In this document: one piece after another, positions 10,328 through 21,950 of the stretch
Numbering within the stretch: the first letter of the stretch is position 1
Layout: the number at the start of each line of letters is the position of its first letter
Assembly (NCBI GenBank): GCA_033819885.1
Contig: JAQYUZ010000001.1
Location: forward strand, 434,001 to 498,000
Length of the DNA: 64,000 bases
From: Microbotryomycetes sp. JL201
Taxonomy: Eukaryota; Basidiomycota; Microbotryomycetes
Reading direction: 5' to 3'
The notes under the pieces: model-generated
Databases searched by the model: none
What the model saw: only the letters and a program-made list of their open reading frames with translations
What the model was told of the DNA's origin: nothing
Position numbers and translations under genes: made by a program

Positions 10328-13300
10328 ATGTCGACCGATCCAGAGTTCGGACCGAGTCACGATGGTGCAGCTGATCAACCGGCGGCCACTCTCACCGGTG
10401 GCGCAGCAGGTTTGGGCTGGTCTATACCGGAGCAGCCTGATCCTGCTGTACAGTTCACGTTCAAGCGGGTACAGGCGTCGAAACAATGTGGCGCAGGTCA
10501 GACTTCCAGTGACGCCACATGCAGTAAGCAGATGGTTTCAAATGGTGGCAGAGCTCTGACGTACTTTGATGGTGATTCAGATTTTCAAGTGACCAGCGGA
10601 GTCACGTCTCAGCCGTTCAAGGGGGCTAGAGCCTCGAACGGTGGCACGAGATCGTTTCAGCAAGTCGCTGGCATCGGATCAGCAGCAACGCAGCCATTCC
10701 TCAAGGCTTTTCAGAGCGGATCATCCAGTCTGACTGGTCACAAGACTTTTGCGAAGCCTCTCTTTCCATTCACAAAGACTCTCGCCACCGCCGGACAGGC
10801 TCTCACGTCGGCGCAATCGGGAGCCAGACGAAGGATGCAGACGACCGTGGATCCGAAGCAGATCTTTTTCAGCCTCCCGAGCACGCTACACAAGCCAAAG
10901 TGGGTCAGGAGCATGCTCCAGGGAAGCAAGATTGTGGGTCGATCAAGCAAAACTACGACGCGACCAAGCAGTCGTCCCTTCATCTTGACTCAGAGGCAGA
11001 GAGTGTCAGCTCAGCTCGTCTGAAGTATCCGGCTGATGGCTCACAAATGGACGCGTCGGGTCCGAGCAGTGATGGCCAAACGTTGGCTGCGGCCAAGAGC
11101 AACCCTGGTAAAAGATCCCGACCAAGCGAGAACAGGACGGCAAAAAGTCAGAGCTTGCACGCAAGTGACAGCACCAGGAAACGTCAGGCAGTGGCTGGAT
11201 CGGACTCTCGAACGAGCGGTGTGGCGCAAGTGACCGTCCAGAGCGATACAGATGCTCGTCTCCTGTACATGGTCCACCTCGAGCGAGAACTTGAGAGCTG
11301 TGCAAGTTACTCCGTACCTGTTCAGCGATTGATGTCTAACAACGGCCTCCTGATAGCGAACCAAAATAGCCAAGATGACTGAAACCCTTTCGCATCAAAA
11401 AGAGATGATGCAGGAGATGAATGATTCGCTGATCAAGTTGGAAGACGACAATGCATTATTGAAGGGGGAATTTCGTCAGAAGATTGAAGCAGCTTTTCGC
11501 AGGTCAGCGGGAGAGACTCATGAAACCGAGCTTCAAGGACTGATATTCGAGATCAGACACGAAGATGTTGAGGTACAGGTGCAAAAGCAATGCCAAATCC
11601 TGCGTGATCATGTCGAGGCTGTCAAAAAAGATGACGAGAACAAAGTCGAAACGGCCGAGAACCTTAGGACTGACATTGCTGAGCTCCGACTAAGTAAGTT
11701 TCTAGGCGGCATGACCGCATTGCGACTTAGAACCCCCTCTTCGAAAATTTCGTTCAATACACCTGTAACGGTGAAGGACAGTCACGCATTGAAGAGCTCA
11801 AAACTTGGGCGATGGATCAAGTGGCCGCTTGTAGAGAGCAAGCGGAGAAGCGTTAGTATCGCTCACGGTTCGTTCGTATAGTGCTACTGAATCGACATTG
11901 CTTCATGCAGTGAGAGAGGTCCTAGTGATGCGCGATGCGGCGCTTGAAGAGAAGTCGGGGCAGCTTGCCGAGTCAAAAGAGCGGGTGCAGCAATTGGAGC
12001 AGCTTCTCGCTGTCGCGGAAACCTCCAAGGCCGGACGTGACTTGCACGTGAGAGAGCTTGAAGAACGATTGAACACGGAGATCACGCGCAAGATGCAGTA
12101 TGAACAGGACCATCAAGACTTGTTTGCGACCGTGCGTGAAAATGAGAACAGTTTGCTGGATAGGATCCGGGCTCTGCAAGCGGACAACGAGCAAATACAG
12201 AAGGACAAATGCACCTTGCAAGCCGAATTGAGCGCTACTGCTCTCTCGTAAGGCGCCTCCCCAAATTGCAGCTGTTACATCTTCTGAAGATCCCGCCTGT
12301 CGCACAGGCTCGGCGCACGAGAGGACCAGCACAGTGCATTACGGGAGACTTTAAGCGAGACTGGCAAGCGTTTAGCGAATCTTCAAGAAGAGCTCGCTCA
12401 AGTGCGCCAAGAAAGCGAGCAGCAGCAGTCCAAGTCAGCAACTCGCTTTGCGCTGTCCCTTTTTCGCTCTGACCCTTGATGGTCGCAGGGCGGAGTGTGA
12501 ATTAGCCGCAAAAACTCGAGAGATTAACACTTTGCAGAATGAGGTCGAAGAACTGAAACCGCTCAAGTTCGTGCACATTTAAGATCCAGGTTTCAGACGT
12601 GAGCGTTGACAATCTCAACGATATCCAGACAAAAGCTTGAGACGACGCAGAAGGAGCTGCGAGAGATAAAGCAGGAGTTCGACAGTGCTGATCGAAAATT
12701 AAAAGCCTCCGAAGCCGTCCTGAAACGCGAGCAGGAGAGCAACGAGCGATTTTATGAGACTCAGCAACACCGGTGAGTTCCATACACACGCAAAGCGGTT
12801 CTTTGACAATCCGTGCGGACCTGGGAACCATCAGATTCCGATGTGTTACGGAAGATCTAGACGGGGCGATGAAACGATGCCGCGAGAAGCAGCAAGAGCT
12901 AGATTCTGCTCGAGCAGAATCTGAAGCGCTACATGGGCGTCAACGAGTGATTTGCCCTGACGTTTGCGATCGCGCCTTGACCAGACTAATTTGTGTATCC
13001 ATAGGAACTGGAAAGGACTCAAGCGGGGCTGCGTGTGCGTATCTACCTGCGGGGTTGATTTCTGTTTTGACGCTGAACCGAGGATATTGTCAAGGCGGAC
13101 TTGGAGCACGCACAAGCTCGACTTGCTGTTTGTGATTCAGGGATGTCTGCGGCGGAAGTCGCCGCCTTGAAAGTCGAAAAGTCCACCCTCGAAACCGAGA
13201 CAAACAGGCTTGTCCAAAAATTGCACGAAGCGAAGCAAGAGGCGAGTGTGTGCTTTTGTTTCTCGTAAAGCTCAAACTCAATGACTGGGCCTCATAACAG

Positions 13301-14337
13301 CTTTCCGATAAAGCAGAAGAAATCGTTGCCATGACTGCCCTTAAAGCCGAGCTCGAGTCTATCCTCAAGGATGAGCGTGATAAAGTCGGAAATGCAAACT
13401 CTCGTCTCGCCCGTCTCGAAGGAGAGTTGAACGAGCTCAAGCAGAGGCAAGAAGAGATGTTACAGCAGCGCAGTCGTGACACGTACAACGATTGCCAGGC
13501 CCAATTCAAAACAGACAAGTCTGCTCTCATGGCAAGCCGGACTTGATTGTCGGATGCACCATCTCTTGCTGACAATTGATTGGTCACCAGAACGACAATA
13601 AACGCCTGCAGAACCGTATTGAAGAATTTGAAGGTCGCAACCGGAAGCTGTCAGTCGAGTTGGGAAAGCTCAAAAGCCTCGTCAAACAGCAATCACAGCA
13701 CGCGCCGAACACCTTGAGCGGAAGCGCTATTCAGGAACACCACGGTGCGATGGGACAAGATGCCGATGTAAGATCAGGGTAGGAGAGCGGTCCGTCTGAG
13801 GCTGATTCCGCTTGAGGACTGGCGCAGACCAACGAGTCGAGCTTTACTTTGAGCATGATTGCCGGTTGCTCACAGCACGAAGACACTTGTACCAGCGAGC
13901 TTGCTTCCAACACGCTCGTTCGGCAGCAACCAGAGCAGGATCGAACGCACGATGAAGAAGAAGACGAATCAGCTCAATGTGACTGCCTTTTGAAAGTGCA
14001 TGAGATACACGATTGACCTGGCATGTGAGCAGCTAAACACGCATACTCAACGCGTCGCAAAATCATTCACCCCTTGGCGCCGGAAGTTCCTTCGATGCGT
14101 TCTCCTCATCGACTTTCGAATAGACGAGACCTCGAGAGCGATCCCCTGATGGTCCCCGCGCAATCGTCGCCGAAGACTTCCAAGCCTCACAAAGTTGGTA
14201 GAAATCACTCGGGACTTGAAGCCGGGCTGACGGACTTGCATGCAGCGTCCTCGCACAACGTATCACTCAAAGAGGACGAAGTGATCCCGTCCGCTCAAGT
14301 GTCGAGCCATTTGTCCCGGTCCTGCTCGCCATCGTAA
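10328..14337 (+). CDS. Long coiled-coil protein of unknown function
   Basis: Not recognised. The N-terminal third (from ATG 10328, MSTDPEFGPSHDG) is Ser/Gly/Thr/Gln-rich, with basic stretches and no predicted fold; it contains SQPF/TQPF-like short repeats. From about 11.37 kb to 13.7 kb it becomes Glu/Lys/Leu/Gln-rich heptad sequence typical of a long coiled coil (for example SHQKEMMQEMNDSLIKLEDD and LEERLNTEITRKMQYEQDH). Many short introns break it into small exons. The C-terminal exon (from about 14.07 kb) is Ser/Pro-rich with possible phosphosites and ends RSCSPS at 14335-14337. This layout (disordered ends, central coiled coil) is common for spindle-pole, kinetochore or synaptonemal-complex components, but nothing specific supports any of these. 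The joins between 11.3 and 14.1 kb are approximate, and this could be two genes. Confidence 0.6.
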
Positions 14338-14543
14338 CTTGATTGTGCTACCGGATTTGCTCTGTACTGCGGTCTATTTTTTGTTTTCTCAGCTCGCGTT
14401 CGTTTATTAGCTTTGCGGTTTATTGAATGAAGCATTTTTCAATGAGAGAGCGGAGCTGCACAGATCTACCAGGAGAAGCACAGAAGGTTGTCAAGACTAC
14501 AGCAAGCCAGAAACGAAGACTGAGCGCGAGCACGAGCTGCAGT

Positions 14544-15285
14544 TCACGTGGATGAGGTCGACTGAACCCTCATCGTAGCCGACTTGACGTCTCCAGAAGT
14601 GTCGACTTCGATGCCGCCCTGCTTTCCAAGCAGGACGTGCCTAGTCTCTTGACCAAAGTTCTGGGTTGATGGCAAGCAAACCACTCAGTCACGTTCAAGG
14701 TCCTCCTCAAGGTTCTGTGCAACTGACCCTGAATCCTTGACCGAACGTGGGAGCCGAGATCATGCAAGCCATCATGCGCCAGACGCCATAAACGAGCCCG
14801 ACGAACAAGGTCGAGACGAAGCTGCTGACCGAGGTGACCATGATAGTTGCCCCAAGAACGAGAGCTGCGAATTCAGTCAATGTTCAGTAGCAATATTGGT
14901 CTACGAAGGTGATCTCTGTCCCCCACGTACAAGCTCCGCCGACGGCGACTCCGAGCACGGCAAGGCTGAACACCAAGGCACTCCCTCCGACAACAAACGA
15001 GGTCGCACTCGAAAACATCAGGAACGAGATCAAAGGGACGGCCGAGAACATGAGAAACATTGAAACAAACGTAGTCAAAAATGGGTGACGCGTGAGACGC
15101 TCTTGCATGTAGCCCAAACCAGGGTTGATGTATTGTTCGCGCGTCTCGTGACCGGCTTGTTGGACTGTATCGACTGCGCGCTCGGCGCGCTCACGCACAA
15201 CTTTTGACGCTTCATGCATGCGTTCCTTAGCCTCGTCGCGGGCTTGCTGACCAGCTTGTTGAACTTTTTGCGCGGGAGTGGACAT
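14544..15285 (-). CDS. Promethin/LDAF1-like lipid-droplet assembly protein
   Basis: A small protein with an amphipathic, apolipoprotein-like N-terminus (QKVQQAGQQARDEAKERMH) followed by hydrophobic hairpins. The segment HPFLTTFVSMFLMFSAVP closely resembles the promethin/LDAF1 pattern, where a PF...SAVP motif opens the membrane hairpin. A second hydrophobic run (SALVFSLAVLGVAVGGASLV) crosses an intron. Family members (human LDAF1, yeast LDO proteins) bind seipin at the endoplasmic reticulum and help form lipid droplets. The start is ATG at 15285. One intron has donor GTACGT and acceptor CGCAG. A second (donor GTCAGT, acceptor CCCAG) yields the soluble tail ending STSST, with the stop at 14544-14546; without it the protein would stop soon after FRVSCTEP. 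Confidence in the family is moderate to good; the C-terminal model is less sure. Confidence 0.7.
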
Positions 15286-15537
15286 GGTGCTTGTCTGCTT
15301 TGCGGCGGTTTGTGTGTGTGTGTGCAAGGAGAGCGAGAGGCGCTTCTCGTTCGACGACGTCAACTCGAATTGCTCAGGAGTCAAGCGGACAAGACAGTTC
15401 CGGCGAATACACGATCGTCTGTTCTCGGTCGCCCGAGAGTGGTAATACAAAGCATGTATCGACATCACCCAAGGCTGGACCGAGGCGTCGTGCATCGTGC
15501 ACTGGCCAGCAGAGCTCGTATTGTCACCACAAATGGA

Positions 15538-18500
15538 TCATAAACCAATGAGACGCAAAACTAAATACAAGACAGACCCCAGAAACCTAAACGCTGACAA
15601 TCCAGCCGTGACCCAGAAAATGCTGACGAGGTAAAAATTGACCGGGGGTCGCTGAGACGACCGTGCGGCGAGAAACGAGGTCCAGATGTCGCTCGTAAAG
15701 AAAACAACGAGTGCCATGTTGATTCCAAGGTACACGAGCAAAGTGTTTGTCCGCACATTGGCAAAGTGATCGGCTTGTTTCACTGCGGCATCAATGCGAT
15801 GTCAGTTTTCCATCGCAATTCCGCCAACCTGGTGGCAAACTAACCATCAAAAGACCTCTTCTGATGCTTGGCGACGAACGGGGTCGAGATTTCCTTCTTC
15901 ATGTTGAGCCACAATTGATCAACGTCCTCTGGGGCAGTAGGGATGCTCAATTCGAGCACTTCCTTGCCATTTTCTTTCGTCTTCTTCGCAGACCCCAGGT
16001 CTTTGGCGGACGTTGAGCCCTTTGTACCCCATGCGAGATCGTGCAGATTCGAAAATGCGTATATCGGTAGGACACAGACGTAACTGGGCAGCAGGAACAT
16101 GCTACAAGGGTCGAACAATCAAGGGCGCGCGATTTCGTCTGGTCAGCATCGGTTGCGCGACCGGCTAAGTTTTGTCCTCAACTCACTACTGAATGAAGCA
16201 AGTGAAGAGGTGCCAAGGGTCGAGGTGAATGATTGAAGAAAGCAAGTACAGCCCGAAAGTGGCGCCGATGGAAACTACAATGTCGCGGAACCCACTCTTC
16301 TTGAGCAAGGATGTGATGTCTTTCCAGCCTTCAAGCGTGTGTGGAACGGCCAAATAGATTGTCCAAGCAGTGCAGTACAGTGCAATGCCGAACAGGGCCG
16401 CGAAACAAACCATGACGGCACAGTACCACCACCTTGACGCTCGAGGTGAATTGCCTAGTGCGCAAACAACCGTGATGCCCAACGTGGCGATGTAGACTGA
16501 ATTGGCGATGCTGATCACTTTGGCACCTTGGCCGCCGAAAGGGTCGTGCTCCTTATCTGAAGTCGCTGCCGAGCAGATAAAGAAGAACGCGAGGTAGAAA
16601 GAAGACAGCCCAATCATGGCAAAGATGAACTGCAGGTCAACGCTGTCAGCCTTGCCCATCACTCGATCGCAGCCCAGGCTGACCTGGATTGTTTGATAAA
16701 TAAAAAGGATTGAAAGAAACGTGACACGAAACACGTTGTGGCCAGAGGAGAACAGTTTGAAAAAGTGCGTCAAAGCGTGCAATGAAGCAAAATTGCTACC
16801 ATTGAGCCAACGCCTTCGCTGTTGAATGAATTCTGCAATCGTATCTGGGGCGTCGGTGGTCGCGCGAGCCGATTTTACGTATTTGAGAATCCAACTCTCT
16901 TTCGCTTTGCAGACAATCTCCCAGCAAAGTATGCGGTCTTCAGCGAGGTACATGTTCGAGTCGGCCAAGCTTGCAATATAGCCGCCGTCATGTATCCGTT
17001 CTCCTAGAAAATAGGCTTCCAAAGGTTTGCCTACCAACGCCGAGTACCTGTACGCTGAGAACGCGCCTGGCAAGACCGAAATGAGACCAAACGCAGACTC
17101 GAGCGGTTTGTCGAGGATGTCTGCGTGATCGAGAGTGGCTCAGTTTCGCGGCCCAGCTCGCCCTCAGCTCTGCAACTCACTGGACATTTTGTACTCGAAG
17201 TTCTGGGCAGCGACAATCGGCCACAAAAGATTGCTACAGCCTCGGCCTGTATCTACTGCGATTTCACCGCATGCGCCTCCGACGTTGCTGTGCCGGTCAA
17301 ACTCTTTCCAGAGCGAGTAGATTGAAGTTCCGGACGGTTTCGTACCGACGTCGAGCAACACACAGACATTTGGTCGCAGCTGGCTGCAAAACGCGTTCAT
17401 GGCCCAACGGTGCGAGTTGAGCTTTTTTTGATTTTGCTCTTTGAGGCAAAAGAGGATCTGAATAGGTGCGACGCCACCGAGTACCTGGCCGTCGTCACCC
17501 ACGACAACTTGCGATGTGTATTCAAAGACGTGTGCCTTGACGTCCTTTCCGTCCACAGTGTCTTTGGCAATGCCGTCTTGATAAGCTCCATACAAGCCGA
17601 GGACGCGTAACGTTCGAGGGTTGATCTTCGCTCTACCATCGCTGACGATGCAAACGACCACCTTTTTCCAGCTGTGTTCGCCCCAAGTCTTGGATCGCTT
17701 CCTGTTTTGCAAGTGCTGCACGTTTTTTATGACAGCCGTCATCGTCTTGACAAACAAATGCTCGTCTTCATTGTACATTGTCATGCAAATGAAAAGCTCA
17801 GTTTGTCTGCCTTTGCGAACCTGACGAAGTCTGTAGCCTTGGCGTGTGAAGTCGTCAGGATCGTCTGTTACTGCCGTGTATCTGTGCATTCGACGGTCAG
17901 CGAGAAGCAGGCTCACGGTCGGCACGACGAATTGAAGTACCTCAGCTTGCCCGATTCTTCTCTGAGATCATCGCCTCGGTAGCTACAGTATTGTAAGAGC
18001 GTCAGCACGAGATTCGAATCACAACATCTTGCCCTCACGAAATGTGCTGTTTGAGTGATTTTGGCACGTCCAAATCCAAAACCAGATGGCCGTCCGTCAA
18101 CTGCACGCGTTTCTGCTCCCGTCTGGCAAGCAATCGTTCGCGCTCGCGGTAAAAGACTGTTTGCTGATACGGTGATGGAGGAGGCGGACCCTGAAGGTAC
18201 GCCGTTGGGGCAGGTCTGGGTGCAAAGGGCGATTGTGGCGAGGAGATTCCGCCGGGCGAGTAGGGTTGTCTCGCCTGCTGCTGAGGCGCGTGGCCAAAAT
18301 AGTCCAATCTCGGGACTTGATTGACTGCCAGCGGACTGCTCGATGGTGGATAATGCGACTTTTCAGAATCGTTTTGAAACGTCAACGCCGTATGCGATGT
18401 GATGCTCGTCTTGTCATCGTCCCATTGATCAGAGGCGTTGCCTTGTCGGTAGTAAGAGTCAATGTCGAACGTTGAGTGCGCGTTCGGCGACAGGATGGGA

Positions 18501-18682
18501 GGCGCTGGAGCATGTTGCGGTCGTGGTCGGGCCCCTTGTGGGTCGGTCGCGCTGCGCAGCATCCGAGGCGCCTCGCCCATAAAGTGTGGCCTCGGCGGAG
18601 CAACAGAATACTGCTGTTGATCTGGAGGCGTGGCGCGGGCGCGCTGCCGCCATTCCTGTGACGGTGTTTGCCGGTGTCTCAT
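15538..18682 (-). CDS. Chitin synthase, division 1 (class I-III type)
   Basis: A plasma-membrane glycosyltransferase (GT2) that polymerises UDP-GlcNAc into chitin. A Pro/Gln/Ser-rich cytosolic N-terminus ([13 protein letters not shown]... about 210 residues) leads, after an intron, to the catalytic domain. Key elements are [31 protein letters not shown] (DxG), [10 protein letters not shown] (EDR) and [15 protein letters not shown] (QRRRW, the processivity signature). Then come a cluster of membrane helices (16.2-16.8 kb on the plus numbering), a soluble stretch with [12 protein letters not shown], and two final helices ending [10 protein letters not shown] at 15538. There is no myosin motor and no cytochrome b5 domain, so it is not class V or VII. 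Several short introns interrupt it. It is tandem with the lipid-droplet gene on the same strand, with about 250 bases between them. The class within division 1 cannot be fixed by eye. Confidence 0.95.
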
Positions 18683-19365
18683 CTTTGACGCGTCGAGGCG
18701 CGTGTCACGCCGTCACGTGCCCGAAGAGTTTCACGCGAGCTCGTCAGCAACTCGAGCGACAACGCAGGTGAGGAAGAGTGTGGGCCAGCGCGACTCGGTG
18801 GAGCGAACCAGTGTTTGCGAACGAATCGCGCGCGCCAAAAACGAATCGGTTCGCTGCTGCGGTCATCAATGATTCAGATCGGCAAAGATGCACTTTACAA
18901 CAACAAAAAGAGACAACGGATGCACTTTCTCAAATCATCCGAGCACTTTCCGAAGACGAGTTCCTGCCGACACGCAACGAAAAAGGGCACGATAGTCAGC
19001 GCTTGTTTCGTCTGCTCTTGTCGAGTTGCCGGTGCACGATTCTGGTCTGCAGCCCTAGTCCTCTGAAAGCAAGACCGAATCAGTAAAGTCCCCACGTGCT
19101 GGGCTGAAGAACTGAATCAACTGACCAGTGTAACTATGAAAAGCCAGCATCGCGAAGGTAATTACTCCGCTCGCTCTGGCTCTCCCGCAATGGAAGAGGA
19201 TCGAGAAAACGCAATTTTGGCGGCTGCGTATCATCACTGGACGGTGGGCGTCGATTCAAGGGCAGACGGCAGAAAAGTGACCGGGTCCGAGGCCGCGACA
19301 GGCTGGCCTAGACGTTGTTTGCGATGCTAATGGCGACTTACTCGGCGACTTTTCTTGCATTGTGA
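18683..19365. other. Intergenic region upstream of chitin synthase
   Basis: About 680 bases between the chitin synthase start and the stop of the mS34-like gene. Short open frames on both strands have no motif support. It presumably carries the chitin synthase promoter. Nothing repetitive was seen. Confidence 0.5.
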
Positions 19366-19907
19366 TCACTCTGCCGCCGCTTCGTTCGCCTGCTTGGCCT
19401 TTGCGGCCGCTTGCAGTTGAACGAGCGCAGGCGGCGGGACGGCTGCAGCCCAATTGTACTTGAGACCGCCCTTGATCTCCTCGTACTCTTTCTCTGCAGG
19501 CGTCACGCGCTTGCCTGTGTGTCGAGCATGGCGAATGGGCGTCAGGAGAGAAAGAAAACGCCGCGTTCGAACAAGAAAACCGAACGAGTCTCGAGACAGG
19601 GGACCAAGGTCGTCTCCGATGCCGAAACAGCAAAGAAGGTGAGAAGCTGACCTTTCCAATACATGATTCCGTATGCCCTGCCTGTGACCTTGTCGCCCTC
19701 GAGGTTCAAGCGAACGCGCTTGACGTCCCACCGGCACGTCTCGTCGACACGGTGGCCACGCGGGACGGGCAGACCTTTGGCATGCCACCTCGTTTGATAC
19801 ACGCTCGCGCCAACGCCGTCTCGCGGCAGCATTGAGAGCAGGCGCGGCAGGCGCACGGGCAAGCCAGACATTTTGGCGGAAGTCGAAAGGCGCCAACATG
19901 GTTTCAT
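19366..19907 (-). CDS. Mitochondrial small-subunit ribosomal protein, mS34-like
   Basis: A short basic protein resembling mitochondrial ribosomal protein S34. Matching features are a helix followed by LLSMLPRDGVGASVYQTRW, then a strand pair with CRWDVKRVRLNLEGDK and AYGIMYWKGKRVTP, which parallels the animal pattern of Leu-rich helix, glycine turn, Cys-x-Trp strand, and G-x-x-x-x-K-G. It ends in an Ala/Lys-rich tail. The start may be 19907 (MKPCWRLSTSAK, which would look like a mitochondrial presequence) or 19871 (MSGLPVRL). One intron of roughly 135 nt splits the WKG codon (donor GTCAGC, acceptor CACAG). The stop is at 19366-19368. Its start lies only 124 bases from the divergent HMG-like gene. 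The assignment rests on pattern memory, not on a search. Confidence 0.6.
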
Positions 19908-20031
19908 CTCTTGCCATCTAGACGCTCGAGCCGCCCTCGTCCGACGTCGAGCTTTGATTGACTTGGAGCGAGCATCGAGTTCGTCAAGACTTGCCTTCCC
20001 CGGCGCAACACATCAACTCGGCCGATACTAA

Positions 20032-20628
20032 ATGGCTCGCAACGAATCAAACGTAGGCAAGCGCAAGACGCCGTCAAGTGAGTGCTCGTATCTCACGAGT
20101 GATTATGCTGTGCTGTCCATTGACAGCCCTCGTCGCAGACCCACCGTTCAAAAAGTCCTCGTGAGCAGCTGTCCACTGCCAGACTGAGTTCTGGACTGCA
20201 AGCTCAGATGGATCTGTCAAATCCCAACAGCACCAAAAAGGGAAAATCATCCAACTATAATGCTGTGAGTCGCTCCTGCGGCCTCCGTGATGGCAAGTAA
20301 ATCACAAGCGCTGATGGATACGTGGTCCGTTCAGTTTGTCAACGTAAGCCAGACTTTCGCCATTCGGGATCTCACAATGTACCAACTCGCAGCGTAACCA
20401 CCGTTTTTTGACGATCCCACGCTCACCGTGATGCCTCTGTTTGAAACTCCGCATCAGGCAAAGCTCGACGAGCTGAAAAAGTCTGATCCCGAACTGGACC
20501 ACAAGGAGAGGTTGAAACGTATCTTGGCGCAATGGAAGGTACAGTCTTTCAAATTGGGTCAGTACCCGATGTTTTGCACGTCTTTGACACCTATTCAACT
20601 CGCACAGCAACAGCAAAAAGCCAAGTGA
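20032..20628 (+). CDS. Small HMG-box/YABBY-like DNA-binding protein
   Basis: A predicted 72-residue nuclear protein made of a short basic tail and half an HMG-like fold. The tail (GKRKTPST, STKKGKSS) is followed by SNYNAFVNAKLDELKKSDPE and LDHKERLKRILAQWKQQQ. The pattern YNxF(V)...L...L+xxxPxLxHKExxxxxxxxWK matches the YABBY/HMG-box helix-turn-helix seen in plant YABBY factors and in small fungal proteins annotated as YABBY-like. A consistent model is exons 20032-20077, 20203-20264, 20335-20343, 20458-20538 and 20608-20628, all in phase. The third exon is only 9 nt (Phe-Val-Asn). The first intron is the least certain: an alternative internal exon at about 20127-20160 exists, but it breaks the phase. 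It shares a 124-bp divergent promoter region with the mS34-like gene. The role is probably chromatin or transcription, by inference. Confidence 0.68.
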
Positions 20629-21080
20629 ATCCACTCGCTCATGCGAATCCGCTACGCATCTTTCTATTGCCAGAATATATTGTTGTTGTAAAGTCCATTC
20701 GTTCTTCCTTTTATTCTCTGCCATCATGCAACACGCAAAGCTGAAATCAAGTGTCACGAATCTCGAGTCGATTCCTGTCGCTGATGTGTAAAAAACGACA
20801 AAGGTTCGTCAGGCTCATTCCCGACTCTGATGATGCAATTATTGCACCGTTCCCGACTTGGTGGTCTAAGCTGGCAAGCAAGAGTATTGCAAAACGCGAC
20901 TCTCACTTCCGGAACTTGATCAGCAAACAAGGATTCGAAAAACAAAAAAAAAAAAAACATGAAACGACTAATGATACGAAAAAACAGGTAGGGGCACAGC
21001 TACAAGGACGATAAAGGCAGAACCAAGCTATGCAAGAGTGTCTTTGACGCTTCCTCGGGAACATGTGAAGTTCAAAAGCT
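20629..21080. other. Intergenic region between convergent genes
   Basis: About 450 bases at the 3' ends of the HMG-like gene and the Ser-rich gene. It contains an A-rich tract near 20939-20960. No coding region is supported. Confidence 0.5.
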
Positions 21081-21950
21081 TTACGACTTTGAATGAGAGC
21101 CTGTCCAAGCGAGATGAGCGCCGAGCAAGGCTAGACGCTCCATGGCGGCCTTTCGCATGGTTTCAAAGACTTCCTGCTGTCTTTGATGCTCGTTTGCTGT
21201 CGTCGTCGTCGACGATATCGCGTCTGTTGTCGCTCTTTCGGGGTTTGGTGCGAGTGTCATCTCGTTTCTCAGTGCAGATTTGCGACACTTGAGTTTGCCT
21301 TTGACCATATTCCTACCACGGCGCGAGCCTTCGTCTTCGTTGTCAGCCTCGACGCCCTTTTCGTCCATATCGTCGTTCTCGACGGCATCGTCGTCAAATG
21401 TTCTAGCTCCTCCATACCAAGTTCGTTTCTTTGAAAACAACCTGTCGAAATCCCAAGCCGAATCCAAACTCGGTCGCATAGTCAGAGGATGAGCATTTCT
21501 CTCCCGACTGCACGATGTCGATCCAGTATCACCAGATGGCTGTGACGCATCTTGCTCGTCACAACTGCTGTTGCCCGCGCTCTGTGCCGTCGTTGCTGCA
21601 GACAAGTACGAAGCTGCGTCGTCTGACGAGGGCAAGTCGGACGTGAATGTTACGCGTCGACCGCGAGCAGGCGAATTTGAGCACGACGAGAAGGACGATG
21701 GAGCGTGCGACGACATTGAAGAAGACAAGTAGTGCAACGTCTCTTGTTCGGGGTTCCAGAACGCGGACGAAGGCTCATCTTTATTCGGTGGCGTCGTCAA
21801 TTCGTGTGCGGCCCATGGCAAAGTCGTCGATGCCGGTGGAAACGACCTCGGACCATGAGCAGGACGAATCGAGTCGGACACAGGAGCGAGTGCAAACGTC
21901 GAGAGCGGAGGCAAGGCTTCGATCTGTGAACGAGGGCCGTTCTCCGCCAT
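21081..21950 (-). CDS. Serine-rich protein of unknown function
   Basis: Not recognised. The first ATG of the long open frame is at 21950 (MAENGPRSQIEAL), giving about 289 residues to the stop at 21081. The frame is open upstream to about 22187 without an ATG, and a pyrimidine-rich TTTTTTCGTCTCCTCAG lies there on the minus strand, so an extra 5' exon is likely. The protein is Ser/Thr/Asp-rich and probably mostly disordered. The C-terminal half looks more constrained: SAWDFDRLFSKKRTWYGGAR, an acidic run (DDDAVENDDMDEKG), a basic run (RRGRNMVKGKLKCRKS), and a final helix QRQQEVFETMRKAAMERLAL. A nuclear or signalling role is possible, but nothing shows it. Confidence 0.6.
   Translation of the reverse strand: MAENGPRSQIEALPPLSTFALAPVSDSIRPAHGPRSFPPASTTLPWAAHELTTPPNKDEPSSAFWNPEQETLHYLSSSMSSHAPSSFSSCSNSPARGRRVTFTSDLPSSDDAASYLSAATTAQSAGNSSCDEQDASQPSGDTGSTSCSRERNAHPLTMRPSLDSAWDFDRLFSKKRTWYGGARTFDDDAVENDDMDEKGVEADNEDEGSRRGRNMVKGKLKCRKSALRNEMTLAPNPERATTDAISSTTTTANEHQRQQEVFETMRKAAMERLALLGAHLAWTGSHSKS

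Noticed and set aside
20127-20160. Possible extra exon (LVADPPFKKSS) in the HMG/YABBY-like gene
   Set aside because: It looks coding and has splice-like borders, but including it puts the following exon out of phase. It may belong to an alternative transcript.
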